From the NCBI GenBank assembly GCA_024698005.1, contig JAILRW010000110.1, positions 1 through 32,617 on the forward strand: 32,617 bases of DNA, read 5' to 3'. Of this stretch, positions 25,570 to 32,617 are shown one piece after another. Position numbers and translations under genes: made by a program. This DNA comes from Sphaerochaetaceae bacterium (lineage in GTDB: Bacteria > Spirochaetota > Spirochaetia > Sphaerochaetales > Sphaerochaetaceae). Each line of letters starts with the position of its first letter. Within the stretch, counting starts at the first letter, position 1. The notes under the pieces are model-generated. The model was not told the origin of the DNA. It worked only from the letters and a program-made list of their open reading frames with translations, and did not search any database.

Positions 25570-25971
25570 TTATTTCTCTACCATCATGAAGACCCTGAGG
25601 GAACGGAAGGCCGTACCTCCCCAGAGACCACCACTGAAGGTGTGTCCGCCGATAATTGCGGCAGATACGTGAAGGTGGAGGAAGATCGGAAGGTCCCTGT
25701 CAGGGTATACCTGAAGGAGCATCGGATCGCACTGGCTCCAGTCCATAGCCTCACCAGAGAGGCCTACTACCTCGCAGGCCTCGTGGAAGGTTGTCGGTAC
25801 CGGCTTGAGTGGAAGCTCGTGCTCAACAGGATTTGCGATTACAAGGTCCTTTGCAGAACCGATCGCATTGAGAAAGAGTGCAGTCTTTATCTTGTTGACC
25901 ATCAGATAGTCGACGATTGTCTTCTTGATATCCTCGCCCCTTTCAACGGTCATCTCGGCAAATTCCATCAT
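25570..25971 (-). CDS. PPC/DUF296-domain protein
   Basis: This is a 133-residue protein that I read as a single PPC (plant and prokaryote conserved, DUF296) domain. The opening V-E-R-G-E-D-I and the C-terminal L-P-I-F-L-H-L-H-V-S ... I-I-G-G-H-T-F-S-G-G fit the family, whose histidines often bind a metal. Bacterial PPC proteins are trimeric and of unsettled function; they are often labelled DNA-binding by analogy with plant AT-hook proteins. Two adjacent ATG codons (25971 and 25968) are possible starts; GAGGAAG upstream fits either. The gene lies 1 nt from the flavoprotein gene and 37 nt from the receptor gene, so a role linked to this pathway is likely. Confidence 0.8.
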   Translation of the reverse strand: MMEFAEMTVERGEDIKKTIVDYLMVNKIKTALFLNAIGSAKDLVIANPVEHELPLKPVPTTFHEACEVVGLSGEAMDWSQCDPMLLQVYPDRDLPIFLHLHVSAAIIGGHTFSGGLWGGTAFRSLRVFMMVEK

Positions 25972-25972
25972 G

Positions 25973-27325
25973 CTACTTCCTCACCTTCTTCATTGCCTGG
26001 CTTGCTGCTATGAGTATTGGATCATAGACAGGTGCTACAGGCGGAGCGTATATGAGATCCAGGTCGTTGACCTCGGATACGGTCATTCCCCTATCGATTG
26101 CGGCGACCAGGGTATCGATTCTGATCGCAGCAGACTCGCTGCCCATTCCCTGGGCTCCGAGTAAACGTCCTGAAACAGTATCGAGAATGAAGTTGAGATT
26201 CATTATCCTGTGATTCGGGTAGTAGGATGCCTTGTCCCTCTGCTTTATCTCGCACTCGGCAGCGTCATAGCCGGCCTCGCGGGCCTGGGCAAGAGAGAGA
26301 CCGGTAGCTGCGATGTAGCAGTCGAAGACCTTGGTGACCATGGAGCCCTGGACTCCGTGGAAGGTAGCCTTCTCACCACCTACGCTGCTTCCTGCGACTC
26401 TGCCCATCTTGTTGGCTGTGGTGCCAAGTGGGATATAGCAGGGCTTGCCTGTGATGCTGTTCCTTGCCTCGGCGCAGTCTCCACAGGCCCAGATGGCCGG
26501 ATCGGAAGTCTGCATGCTGTCATCGACAGAGATCGCACCCTTGATGCCGAGCTTCAGTCCAGCCTCCTTTGCAAGAGCGCTGTTCGGAACGACACCGATG
26601 GACATGACGACCATATCGCAGGCAACTGTCTCGGTTGAGGAGACAAGGCATGTGACCTTGCCGCCCTCCTCCTTTATTGCCTCTACCTTTGCTCCGAGGT
26701 GTACTGTTACACCGTTCTTCTCAAGAGTCTCGAGGACTATCTGTGAGAAGGACTCGGGAAGGAATGGAAGGAGGCGTGGGAGAGCCTCGAAGACGTGGAC
26801 CTTGAGACCGGCATTGGTGAGCTCTTCAGCGACCTCGAGGCCGATGAAGCCACCACCTACGATACAGCAGGTGGAGCCTGGAACAGAGGCGGTCTTCAGA
26901 CGGATGCCATCTTCGACGTTTCTAAGGAAGTAGACACCACTTGCATCTATACCCGGAATATTCGGACAGATCGGAGAGGCACCTGTTGCAATTACGAGCT
27001 TGTCGTATGGATAGACAGCTTCGGATTCATCGTCGAGGTTTCTGGCCGTGACAGTCTTCTTGACGCTGTCAAGGTGTGTTACCTCGTGGTGGATAAGAAC
27101 AGGAATGCCCCTCTTCTCTCTCATCTCATCGACATGCAGAGAGACAAGATCATCTGGAGATTCGATCATGCCACCGACGAAGTATGGAAGGCCACAGGAG
27201 CCGTAGCTGATGTAGCCGGACTTCTCGAATACGGTGATCTCAAGTGACGGATCGAGACGCTTTGCCTTTGATGCGGCACTGAGGCCAGCAGCCGTTCCCC
27301 CAATGATTACAAGTTTTTCTGCCAT
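25973..27325 (-). CDS. CoA-disulfide reductase-like flavoprotein
   Basis: This is an FAD- and NAD(P)H-dependent oxidoreductase of the CoA-disulfide reductase / NADH oxidase group. The 450 residues have the N-terminal FAD motif I-I-G-G-T-A-A-G-L-S-A-A (7-18) and a single redox cysteine, Cys44, in S-Y-G-S-C-G-L-P-Y. The NAD motif V-G-G-G-F-I-G-L-E-V-A lies near residue 155 and the second FAD motif W-A-C-G-D-C-A near 280. The single-Cys motif separates it from two-Cys disulfide reductases. The actual substrate (CoA disulfide, oxygen, peroxide or another thiol) is uncertain. It lies 12 nt after the aldolase-like gene. Confidence 0.9.
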   Translation of the reverse strand: MAEKLVIIGGTAAGLSAASKAKRLDPSLEITVFEKSGYISYGSCGLPYFVGGMIESPDDLVSLHVDEMREKRGIPVLIHHEVTHLDSVKKTVTARNLDDESEAVYPYDKLVIATGASPICPNIPGIDASGVYFLRNVEDGIRLKTASVPGSTCCIVGGGFIGLEVAEELTNAGLKVHVFEALPRLLPFLPESFSQIVLETLEKNGVTVHLGAKVEAIKEEGGKVTCLVSSTETVACDMVVMSIGVVPNSALAKEAGLKLGIKGAISVDDSMQTSDPAIWACGDCAEARNSITGKPCYIPLGTTANKMGRVAGSSVGGEKATFHGVQGSMVTKVFDCYIAATGLSLAQAREAGYDAAECEIKQRDKASYYPNHRIMNLNFILDTVSGRLLGAQGMGSESAAIRIDTLVAAIDRGMTVSEVNDLDLIYAPPVAPVYDPILIAASQAMKKVRK

Positions 27326-27337
27326 GCCACTTACCTC

Positions 27338-28255
27338 TTATCTTCTTACGCCGTACTTGTCGATGACGCCCATCTCGCCCATCATCTGCTCGAGCTCGTC
27401 TCTTCTGTGACCGGTGTACTCCTGATATGGCTTTCTCAGTGGGCCGCCTGGCAGACCGAGGATATCGAGAGCTGCCTTGATTACGATCGGGTTGGAGAAG
27501 TCATAGAGCTTCTGGAGCAGTGGGAACCACTTGAAGTACTCCTCTCTGCACTCCTCGACGATCTGCATGCTTGTCCATGGTCTGGAGTACTTTGCGCACT
27601 CCTCTGGGATGATGTTGCCACCGATGTTTGCAGTACCGGTACCGCCAACAGCCAGAGTTGGGATGACGATGGAGTACTTTGGATAGTCGCAGCACATGAT
27701 CTTGACCTTGCCCTTTGTAAGTCTCTGGACCTGTACGAGCTGCTCGACAGATGGCATAGCCTCCTTGTCGACTACGAAGTGAGGATGCTTGTCAGCGAGC
27801 TTCTGGATGGTCTCAGGAGTGAGCTGGACACCAAGTCTGGATGGGTTGTTGTAGACACCACATGGGATAGAGATGGAACTCATGACTGTATCCATGTGCT
27901 GGAGAGCTGCAACCTGTGGAATGAGAACGTATGGTGGAACTGTGAAGATGACACCGTCGCCACCCTCCTTCTCGATGTACTGTGCCATCTCGACGGACTG
28001 CTCGGTTGTAAATGCGGCTGCACCGAAGAATACTGGGATACGGCCGTTTGCGATCTTGATTACCTCGTGGACAATCTTCTTCTTCTCCTCGATGGTAAGA
28101 AGTGTTGTCTCACCTGCTGAACCGAGAACGAAGATCTGGCTTGTGCCATACTTGATCTGTCTCTCGATAAGTGTTTCGAAACCCTTGAAGTCGATACTGC
28201 AATCGGCCTTGAATGGGGTCGGCATTGCAACAAAAGAACCCTGTAGATTAGTCAT
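27338..28255 (-). CDS. DapA/NanA-family lyase or synthase
   Basis: This is a class I aldolase-fold enzyme of the dihydrodipicolinate synthase / N-acetylneuraminate lyase superfamily, 305 residues. The Schiff-base lysine is Lys164 in V-V-D-K-E-A and the catalytic tyrosine Tyr135 in V-Y-N-N-P-S-R. The carboxylate-binding motif reads G-S-A-G-E-T (45-50) instead of G-T-T-G-E. It lies at the head of a TRAP-transporter operon rather than with lysine genes, and the T-to-S/A changes in the binding loop point to a catabolic aldolase or dehydratase acting on a 2-oxo acid. True DapA cannot be excluded. A GGAG site precedes the ATG. Confidence 0.88.
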   Translation of the reverse strand: MTNLQGSFVAMPTPFKADCSIDFKGFETLIERQIKYGTSQIFVLGSAGETTLLTIEEKKKIVHEVIKIANGRIPVFFGAAAFTTEQSVEMAQYIEKEGGDGVIFTVPPYVLIPQVAALQHMDTVMSSISIPCGVYNNPSRLGVQLTPETIQKLADKHPHFVVDKEAMPSVEQLVQVQRLTKGKVKIMCCDYPKYSIVIPTLAVGGTGTANIGGNIIPEECAKYSRPWTSMQIVEECREEYFKWFPLLQKLYDFSNPIVIKAALDILGLPGGPLRKPYQEYTGHRRDELEQMMGEMGVIDKYGVRR

Positions 28256-28287
28256 TTTTGATTCTCCTAATAGCGTTATTTGCCTGA

Positions 28288-28293
28288 ATTCTA
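28288..28293 (-). promoter_or_regulatory. Candidate -10 of the TRAP operon promoter
   Basis: On the minus strand TAGAAT lies 32 nt before the aldolase-like ATG. The nearest -35-like TTGCAA is 20 nt upstream, too far for a good promoter, which would fit activation by a regulator bound at 28331-28348. Confidence 0.4.
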
Positions 28294-28330
28294 CACTCTA
28301 ATACAAAAAAGTTTTGCAAGAGTGCATCAG

Positions 28331-28348
28331 TTGTAACTTTTGTTACAA
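28331..28348. promoter_or_regulatory. CRP/FNR-like operator palindrome
   Basis: TTGTAAC (28331-28337), a four-T spacer, then GTTACAA (28342-28348): a perfect 7+7 palindrome that can also be read as TTGTAA-N6-TTACAA, the geometry of CRP/FNR-superfamily sites. Its centre lies about 58 nt upstream of the start expected from the -10 at 28288, close to a class I activator position. Confidence 0.55.
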
Positions 28349-28460
28349 AGAAACTAGGTTTCATAGGGAGAATAGCACATATTGAAATTAATTCCTATTA
28401 TTTTAATAGGTTTATATGGTATTTAATCATTTCTTATGGATCATTTGAGAAATTGCCTTG

Positions 28461-28494
28461 AAAAAAGGCAGCCTCCACGCTTGTGAAGACTGCC
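28461..28494 (-). terminator. Rho-independent terminator of thrA-thrC
   Basis: On the minus strand a 12-bp stem (28483-28494 with 28467-28478, two G-U pairs) and 4-nt loop are followed by six T residues (complement of 28461-28466). It lies 24 nt after the thrC stop. Confidence 0.92.
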
Positions 28495-28518
28495 CTTGAA
28501 GGTGTGCCGATGAAGCTA

Positions 28519-29781
28519 TCAGAAGATCTGATGGTAGTCTGCGTCGATCTCCTTGTAGATGCTCTTCTTGTCCATCAGTGAGGAGAGAGCCTCAGGCATT
28601 GGTACAGTTGTGCCGACAAGTGGTTCCACGACTGTGTCGAACTTTGCAGGGTGTGCTGTGGAGACGATGATAGTATCCTCACCAGCGAAGTGATCCCTTC
28701 TTACCCTCTCGCCACAGGCGGTGTGAGGACACATTACGTAACCCTCTTCGCTGTAGACCTCCTTTATGGTCCTCTTGATCTCCTCGTCGCTTACAGACCA
28801 GGCGGAGATGTTCTCGCACCTCTCCTCGTAGGTCTTGAAGAGGTCGAAAAGGCGTTCCATGTTGCTTGGAGCACCTACGTCCATTGCATTGGCAAGGGTC
28901 TTTATTGCATCTCTTGGGTTGTACTTTCCACTCTCCAGGTACTCTGGGATTGTTGTGTTCGCATTGACTGCAAGGGCAACTCTTCTTATTGGAGAGCCGA
29001 TCTTCCTTGCCCAGTATGCGCCTGTACAGTTGCCGACATTTCCGGATGGGACGATTACGATAGGCTCCTTTCCATACTGCTTTACATAGAGCATGGATGC
29101 GTATACGTAGTAGACCATCTGAGGAAGAAGTCTTCCGAGGTTGATGGAGTTTGCAGATGAGAGGCCGGTAAGGGATGGATCGACAAAGGCGCTCTTTACC
29201 ATTCTCTGGCAGTCATCGAAGGAGCCCCTCACCTCGTAGGACTCGACATTCTCGCCCCAGCAGGTAAGCTGCTTCTTCTGTCTCTCGGCAACCCTTCCCT
29301 TTGGGAAGAGGACCTTTACAGAGAGGTTCTGTCTCTTGAAGAAGGCCGAGGCAACGGCTCCGCCTGTGTCGCCGCTGGTTGCAACGAGGATGCAGAGCTT
29401 CTCGTTCTTCTTTACAAGGAGCTTCTCCATTGTGAAGGCAAGGAATCTTGCACCGAAGTCCTTGAAGGCGGCTGTTGGACCGTGGAAGAGTTCAAGGATG
29501 TCAGTGTTCTTGAGTCTTCTAAGTGGGATCGGGAAGTTGAAGGCACCGCGGCAGATATCCCTGAGGTCCTCTGCAGAGAGGTTCTTGTCACCCTCGAAGA
29601 ATGGGAGAAGGACTCTGTAGGCAAACTCATCGTATGGAAGGTCGACACTGATTCCCTTGTCGAGCTGTGGAAGCTCGGATGGGACGTAGAGTCCTCCATC
29701 TGGAGCAAGGCCCTGAAGAATAGCCTCGCTTGCACAGAGTCTGTGCTCCTTGTTCTTATCTCTTGTTGAACTGAAATACAT
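28519..29781 (-). CDS. thrC: Threonine synthase
   Basis: This PLP enzyme converts O-phosphohomoserine to threonine, the last step of the pathway. The 420 residues begin M-Y-F-S-S-T-R-D as in the shorter E. coli-type class. The PLP lysine is Lys107 in T-A-A-F-K-D-F-G-A-R. The phosphate-binding region V-P-S-G-N-V-G-N appears near residue 245. AAGGAGC precedes the ATG. The gene starts 15 nt after the thrA-like gene, giving a thrA-thrC operon; no homoserine kinase (thrB) lies between or after them in this window. Confidence 0.96.
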   Translation of the reverse strand: MYFSSTRDKNKEHRLCASEAILQGLAPDGGLYVPSELPQLDKGISVDLPYDEFAYRVLLPFFEGDKNLSAEDLRDICRGAFNFPIPLRRLKNTDILELFHGPTAAFKDFGARFLAFTMEKLLVKKNEKLCILVATSGDTGGAVASAFFKRQNLSVKVLFPKGRVAERQKKQLTCWGENVESYEVRGSFDDCQRMVKSAFVDPSLTGLSSANSINLGRLLPQMVYYVYASMLYVKQYGKEPIVIVPSGNVGNCTGAYWARKIGSPIRRVALAVNANTTIPEYLESGKYNPRDAIKTLANAMDVGAPSNMERLFDLFKTYEERCENISAWSVSDEEIKRTIKEVYSEEGYVMCPHTACGERVRRDHFAGEDTIIVSTAHPAKFDTVVEPLVGTTVPMPEALSSLMDKKSIYKEIDADYHQIF

Positions 29782-29796
29782 ACTTTTGCTCCTTAT

Positions 29797-32199
29797 TTAG
29801 ATGAGTCCGGCTCCGAGGTATACGGAGAGGCGGAGCAGGTCGGAGAAGACTCCACCTGCAGTTACATCAGGACCTGCACCCGGTCCCTTTACGACCAGTG
29901 GCTGTCCCTCATGATATCTCTTTGTTGTAAATGCAATTACATTGTCAGTACCCTGTGCCTGGGCAAATGGGTGGTCAAGTGGGCACTCCTCAAGTGCAAC
30001 AGCGCACTTTCCATGGTCGACCTTGCCGACATAGCGCAGCACCTTTCCCCTGCTCTTTGCATCCTCGTACCTTCTCTTCATATCCTCGTCCATCTCAGGA
30101 AGTCTCTTTAAAAACTCCTCCTTGGACTCGTTCTTCAGAGAGTCCGGAACAAGGGATGTGATCTTGAGATCTGAAAGCTCGACATCGAGTCCCGTCTCAC
30201 GTGCAAGGATTACGGTCTTTCTGGCAACGTCCATGCCGGAAAGGTCGTCGCGGGGATCCGGCTCTGTGTAGCCAAGGCGCTTTGCCTCGTATACAAGCTC
30301 CGAGAATGGGGTATTTCCATCGTACTTAGAGAAGAGCCATGCCAGGGTACCGGAGACCATGCCTTCGATCTTGAAGATCTCGTCACCGGTCTGGATAAGG
30401 TCATTGAGAGTGTTGATGACAGGAAGACCTGCACCGACAGTCGTCTCGTACAGGAATCTCTTTCCACTTCTCTTGGTCTTCTCCATGATGGCCTTGTAGT
30501 ACTCGTAGGTACCGGTTGCGGCCTTCTTGTTGGGTGTAATTACATGGAAGCGGTCCAGAAGCTCGACATACTGGCCTGCAAGCACTGGGCTTGTGGTACA
30601 GTCGACGATGGCAGCATGAGGATAGTACTCGGCACCGACGTGGTTGAGGAAGGTCTTCATATCAACCGGTACTGCATTCTTCTCGAAGAGCTCTCTCCAG
30701 TGGTTGAGGTCTACACCCTCTTCAGAGAGGAGCATCTTCCTGCTGTTGGCAATGCCTCTGATCCTTATATCGATATCGAACTGTCTCTTCAGTCTCTGTC
30801 TCTCGTCTCTGATCTGGTCAAGGAGGGTTCCTCCGATGTTGCCAGGTCCGAAGAGACCGACAGAGAGGGTCTGCTCAGAGAGGAAGAAGGCTGCATGCAG
30901 TGCAGTGAGGGCCCTTATGGAGTCCTTCTCCCTGATGACAGCAGAGATGTTTCTCTCACTGGAGCCCTGTGCAATTACGCTTACGTTTACACCAGCTCTT
31001 GCCAGAGCAGAGAAGAACATGCCGGAAACGCCGATGTAGCCGGTCATCTCCTCACCAACAGCTGCTATGATTGCAAAGTTGTTCGCAACGGTGATCGATG
31101 CGATCTGGTGGGAATCGAGCTCGGAACTGAACTCCTCCTTTGCGCACTTCTGGGCCTCGAGGACCTGATCGGATGGAACTGCGAAACAGATCGAATACTC
31201 ACTGGAGGCCTGGCTTATCAGGATTACCGAAATGTCGTTCATCCTCAAGGCGGTGAAGAGTCTGGAGGAGATACCTGGGATACCGGACATACCGGCACCT
31301 TCGATGTTTATGATCGCAATGTCCCTCATTACGGAGAATGCCTTGACAGGGGTACTTCTCTTCAGGGACCTTGGAATTGTACTTGTGATAGTAGTTCCGT
31401 CATTCTCTATCTCGCCCCAGTACTTCAGCTGTACATCTATCTCAGCGGACTGGGCCGGGATGAAGAAGTGCGGGTGGACGATAGGAGCACCGAAGAACGA
31501 GAGCTCGGTGGCCTCTGCAAAGGTCATTGTCCTGATGACCTGGGCTGTGGGGATATCCTTCTTTCTTGCCGAGCAGAGCAGAGAACGGTTGTTCCAGTAT
31601 GTGAGGGCACCGGAGCACTTGGCTGCTATAAGGGCAGCAGTATACTCCCCTTCGCCCTCGAAATCCTTCAGCTTGACGCTCTTGGGCTGGATAAGCTTTC
31701 CACAGACGAAGGTGATGCCGGATGAGAACTTTGTGCTCTCGATGGCACTCTCTGCATACATGATGTTGCACTTCTTGCCCTTGCCTGCAGCATAGGAGGC
31801 AGCAAGAAGAGAGAGGAAGCCGGATGTGAGACCTGCGAAGAAGTCGTGGGTTGCGTGAGAAATGCTTCCAAGGAGCCAGACGGAGCGGAGGATATCCTCC
31901 ATATCCTCGAAGCCTTTTCTCATAGTCCTGTTGACCTGCTCGTCCTTGTCGCAGCCGCATTCGGCCACCAGGTCGAACCAGGTCTCCTGGGAGTGCTCGA
32001 GAAGTCCCCAGAGTCTCTCCTCATGCGCCTTTGCACTCGAGAGAAGACCCTCGAAGCAGAGCGGCCCCGAATGGATCGGGGAGAGAACGAATACCTGAGC
32101 CTCCTCCATGGAGCTGCTCGCTATCTTCATAAGCTTTTCCAGACCCTCGCGGCTGGAGATCATTGCGCCCTCAAGCGCATGGATTCTTGCATTTTCCAT
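29797..32199 (-). CDS. thrA: ThrA-like: degenerate kinase, ACT, homoserine dehydrogenase
   Basis: The 800 residues align with ThrA from about residue 215 to the end. I-P-T-A-Q-V-I-R-T-M-T-F-A-E-A-T-E-L-S and F-F-G-A-P-I-V-H-P come first. Two ACT domains follow (about 289-440, with S-S-E-Y-S-I and G-S-S-E-R-N-I-S). The homoserine dehydrogenase then has G-L-F-G-P-G-N-I-G-G (448-457), T-P-N-K-K-A (555-560), T-T-V-G-A-G-L-P-V (586-594) and the catalytic E-P-D-P-R-D-D-L-S-G-M-D-V-A-R (646-660). The N-terminal 210 residues lack K-F-G-G-T-S and the G-R-N-G-S-D-Y ATP loop. An in-frame stop 9 nt before the ATG rules out a missed start. It probably works as a homoserine dehydrogenase with a pseudokinase domain. 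thrC follows after 15 nt. Confidence 0.9.
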   Translation of the reverse strand: MENARIHALEGAMISSREGLEKLMKIASSSMEEAQVFVLSPIHSGPLCFEGLLSSAKAHEERLWGLLEHSQETWFDLVAECGCDKDEQVNRTMRKGFEDMEDILRSVWLLGSISHATHDFFAGLTSGFLSLLAASYAAGKGKKCNIMYAESAIESTKFSSGITFVCGKLIQPKSVKLKDFEGEGEYTAALIAAKCSGALTYWNNRSLLCSARKKDIPTAQVIRTMTFAEATELSFFGAPIVHPHFFIPAQSAEIDVQLKYWGEIENDGTTITSTIPRSLKRSTPVKAFSVMRDIAIINIEGAGMSGIPGISSRLFTALRMNDISVILISQASSEYSICFAVPSDQVLEAQKCAKEEFSSELDSHQIASITVANNFAIIAAVGEEMTGYIGVSGMFFSALARAGVNVSVIAQGSSERNISAVIREKDSIRALTALHAAFFLSEQTLSVGLFGPGNIGGTLLDQIRDERQRLKRQFDIDIRIRGIANSRKMLLSEEGVDLNHWRELFEKNAVPVDMKTFLNHVGAEYYPHAAIVDCTTSPVLAGQYVELLDRFHVITPNKKAATGTYEYYKAIMEKTKRSGKRFLYETTVGAGLPVINTLNDLIQTGDEIFKIEGMVSGTLAWLFSKYDGNTPFSELVYEAKRLGYTEPDPRDDLSGMDVARKTVILARETGLDVELSDLKITSLVPDSLKNESKEEFLKRLPEMDEDMKRRYEDAKSRGKVLRYVGKVDHGKCAVALEECPLDHPFAQAQGTDNVIAFTTKRYHEGQPLVVKGPGAGPDVTAGGVFSDLLRLSVYLGAGLI

Positions 32200-32230
32200 C
32201 TGTGGTTATCACCTTTGAGGGCTAGTGTAC

Positions 32231-32273
32231 ACAAAAAGAGAAAAACAGAGAAGTACCAAAAGTGCGGTACTTC
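32231..32273 (-). terminator. Stem-loop with T-rich tail in thrA leader
   Basis: On the minus strand a perfect 8-bp stem (32266-32273 with 32250-32257) and 8-nt loop are followed by two T runs (complement of 32231-32248). It lies about 30 nt upstream of the thrA ATG and could act as an attenuator. I found no leader peptide with threonine or isoleucine codons and no clear alternative pairing. Confidence 0.5.
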
Positions 32274-32320
32274 CTTTCAAAAGAACAAATTAATACAACA
32301 GAAAAATACAATCTGAATGA

Positions 32321-32352
32321 GAAAAAGAAAAGCTCTGGAATAACTCCAGAGC
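32321..32352 (-). terminator. Rho-independent terminator of rpmB
   Basis: On the minus strand an 8-bp stem (32345-32352 with 32332-32339) with a 5-nt loop is followed by a T-rich run (complement of 32321-32331). It lies 24 nt after the rpmB stop. Confidence 0.9.
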
Positions 32353-32376
32353 CTATCTGCCTATAGTAGGTACTGC

Positions 32377-32607
32377 TTATACAAGCTTTGTGAAAGCACC
32401 GCTTCTGAGACAGCGGGTGCAGACCTTGATTGTTGTTGGGGTACCCTTGATGAGGGTCTGTACTGTAACAAGGTTTGGGCGGAAAACACGCTTTGTGGTA
32501 ACGCCGATGTGCTGACCTACACCACCCTTCTTCTTAGCCTGACCTTTACGAGTAACGACATTACCAGAAACAGTTCCCTTACCGCAAATATCACATCTTC
32601 TTGCCAT
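32377..32607 (-). CDS. rpmB: 50S ribosomal protein L28
   Basis: The 76-residue basic protein starts M-A-R-R-C-D-I-C-G-K-G and has the L28 core T-K-R-V-F-R-P-N-L. It keeps both cysteine pairs (C-D-I-C near the start and C-T-R-C near the end), so it is the zinc-binding form. The Q-A-K-K-K-G-G-V-G-Q-H-I-G-V insertion between them is longer than in E. coli. Only 10 nt of upstream sequence are in the window, so its promoter and ribosome site cannot be judged. Confidence 0.96.
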   Translation of the reverse strand: MARRCDICGKGTVSGNVVTRKGQAKKKGGVGQHIGVTTKRVFRPNLVTVQTLIKGTPTTIKVCTRCLRSGAFTKLV

Positions 32608-32617
32608 GATTATTATC

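Noticed and set aside
27407-28120. 237-codon open frame on plus inside the aldolase-like gene
   Set aside because: It is antisense to a well-supported class I aldolase gene and rich in Leu, Asp, Cys and Trp in an unnatural mix; it is a shadow frame.
30544-31725. 393-codon open frame on plus inside thrA
   Set aside because: It lies wholly antisense to a gene with clear ThrA similarity and has no recognisable motif. High GC and the codon choice of thrA explain the absence of stops.
1-32617. CRISPR arrays, tRNA or rRNA genes, prophage
   Set aside because: I saw no regularly spaced direct repeats, no tRNA cloverleaf, no rRNA signature and no phage-type genes.

Overview
This window looks like the replication-origin neighbourhood of a bacterial chromosome, followed by several metabolic blocks. 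The gene set and protein features fit a spirochaete, perhaps a Sphaerochaetaceae-like host-associated lineage. The pointers are a MurA with Asp in place of the catalytic Cys, a GyrA with Ala at the quinolone-contact serine, a DciA-type helicase loader beside recF, and a TAXI receptor with an A-N-G-S-G signal-peptide end. This assignment is an inference from remembered family features, not a database result.

Layout. (1) 373-4960, minus strand: gyrB-gyrA, divergent from dnaA. (2) 5197-12612, plus strand: dnaA, dnaN, recF, dciA, rpmH, rnpA, yidC and jag, the classical origin-proximal order. Between dnaA and dnaN lies a perfect 102-bp inverted repeat (6583-6684 / 6744-6845). It carries six exact copies of TTTTCAACA, a candidate DnaA box for this organism. 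(3) 12723-15397: a small membrane protein, then a divergent PfkB kinase and murA. (4) 15398-15744: a long AT-rich gap between convergent genes that holds four more exact TTTTCAACA boxes and one TTTTCCACA, a second candidate DnaA-binding locus. (5) 15745-22430: rsmE and an S41 protease on minus; lgt, pepP and gpmI on plus. (6) 22553-28255, minus: an apparent operon of DapA-like aldolase, CoA-disulfide-reductase-like flavoprotein, PPC/DUF296 protein, TAXI receptor and fused TRAP permease, with a CRP/FNR-like palindrome upstream. (7) 28519-32199, minus: thrA-like and thrC genes for threonine synthesis. The ThrA aspartokinase domain has lost its signature motifs while its homoserine dehydrogenase half looks intact. 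(8) rpmB at the right edge.

How the parts fit. DnaA, beta clamp, RecF, DciA and gyrase serve initiation and elongation around the origin. YidC and Jag serve membrane protein insertion and envelope homeostasis, and rpmH/rnpA serve translation and tRNA maturation. MurA, Lgt and the processing protease are envelope functions. The TRAP block probably imports and breaks down an unknown organic acid. Base composition rises across the window: 18 G+C of 60 at 6001-6060, 31 of 60 at 24001-24060 and 37 of 60 at 31441-31500.

The most notable observations are the giant inverted repeat with mirrored DnaA boxes, the second box cluster about 9 kb away, a set of four genes whose -10 elements sit exactly 6 nt before the ATG without a Shine-Dalgarno (likely leaderless mRNAs), and the apparent pseudokinase ThrA.
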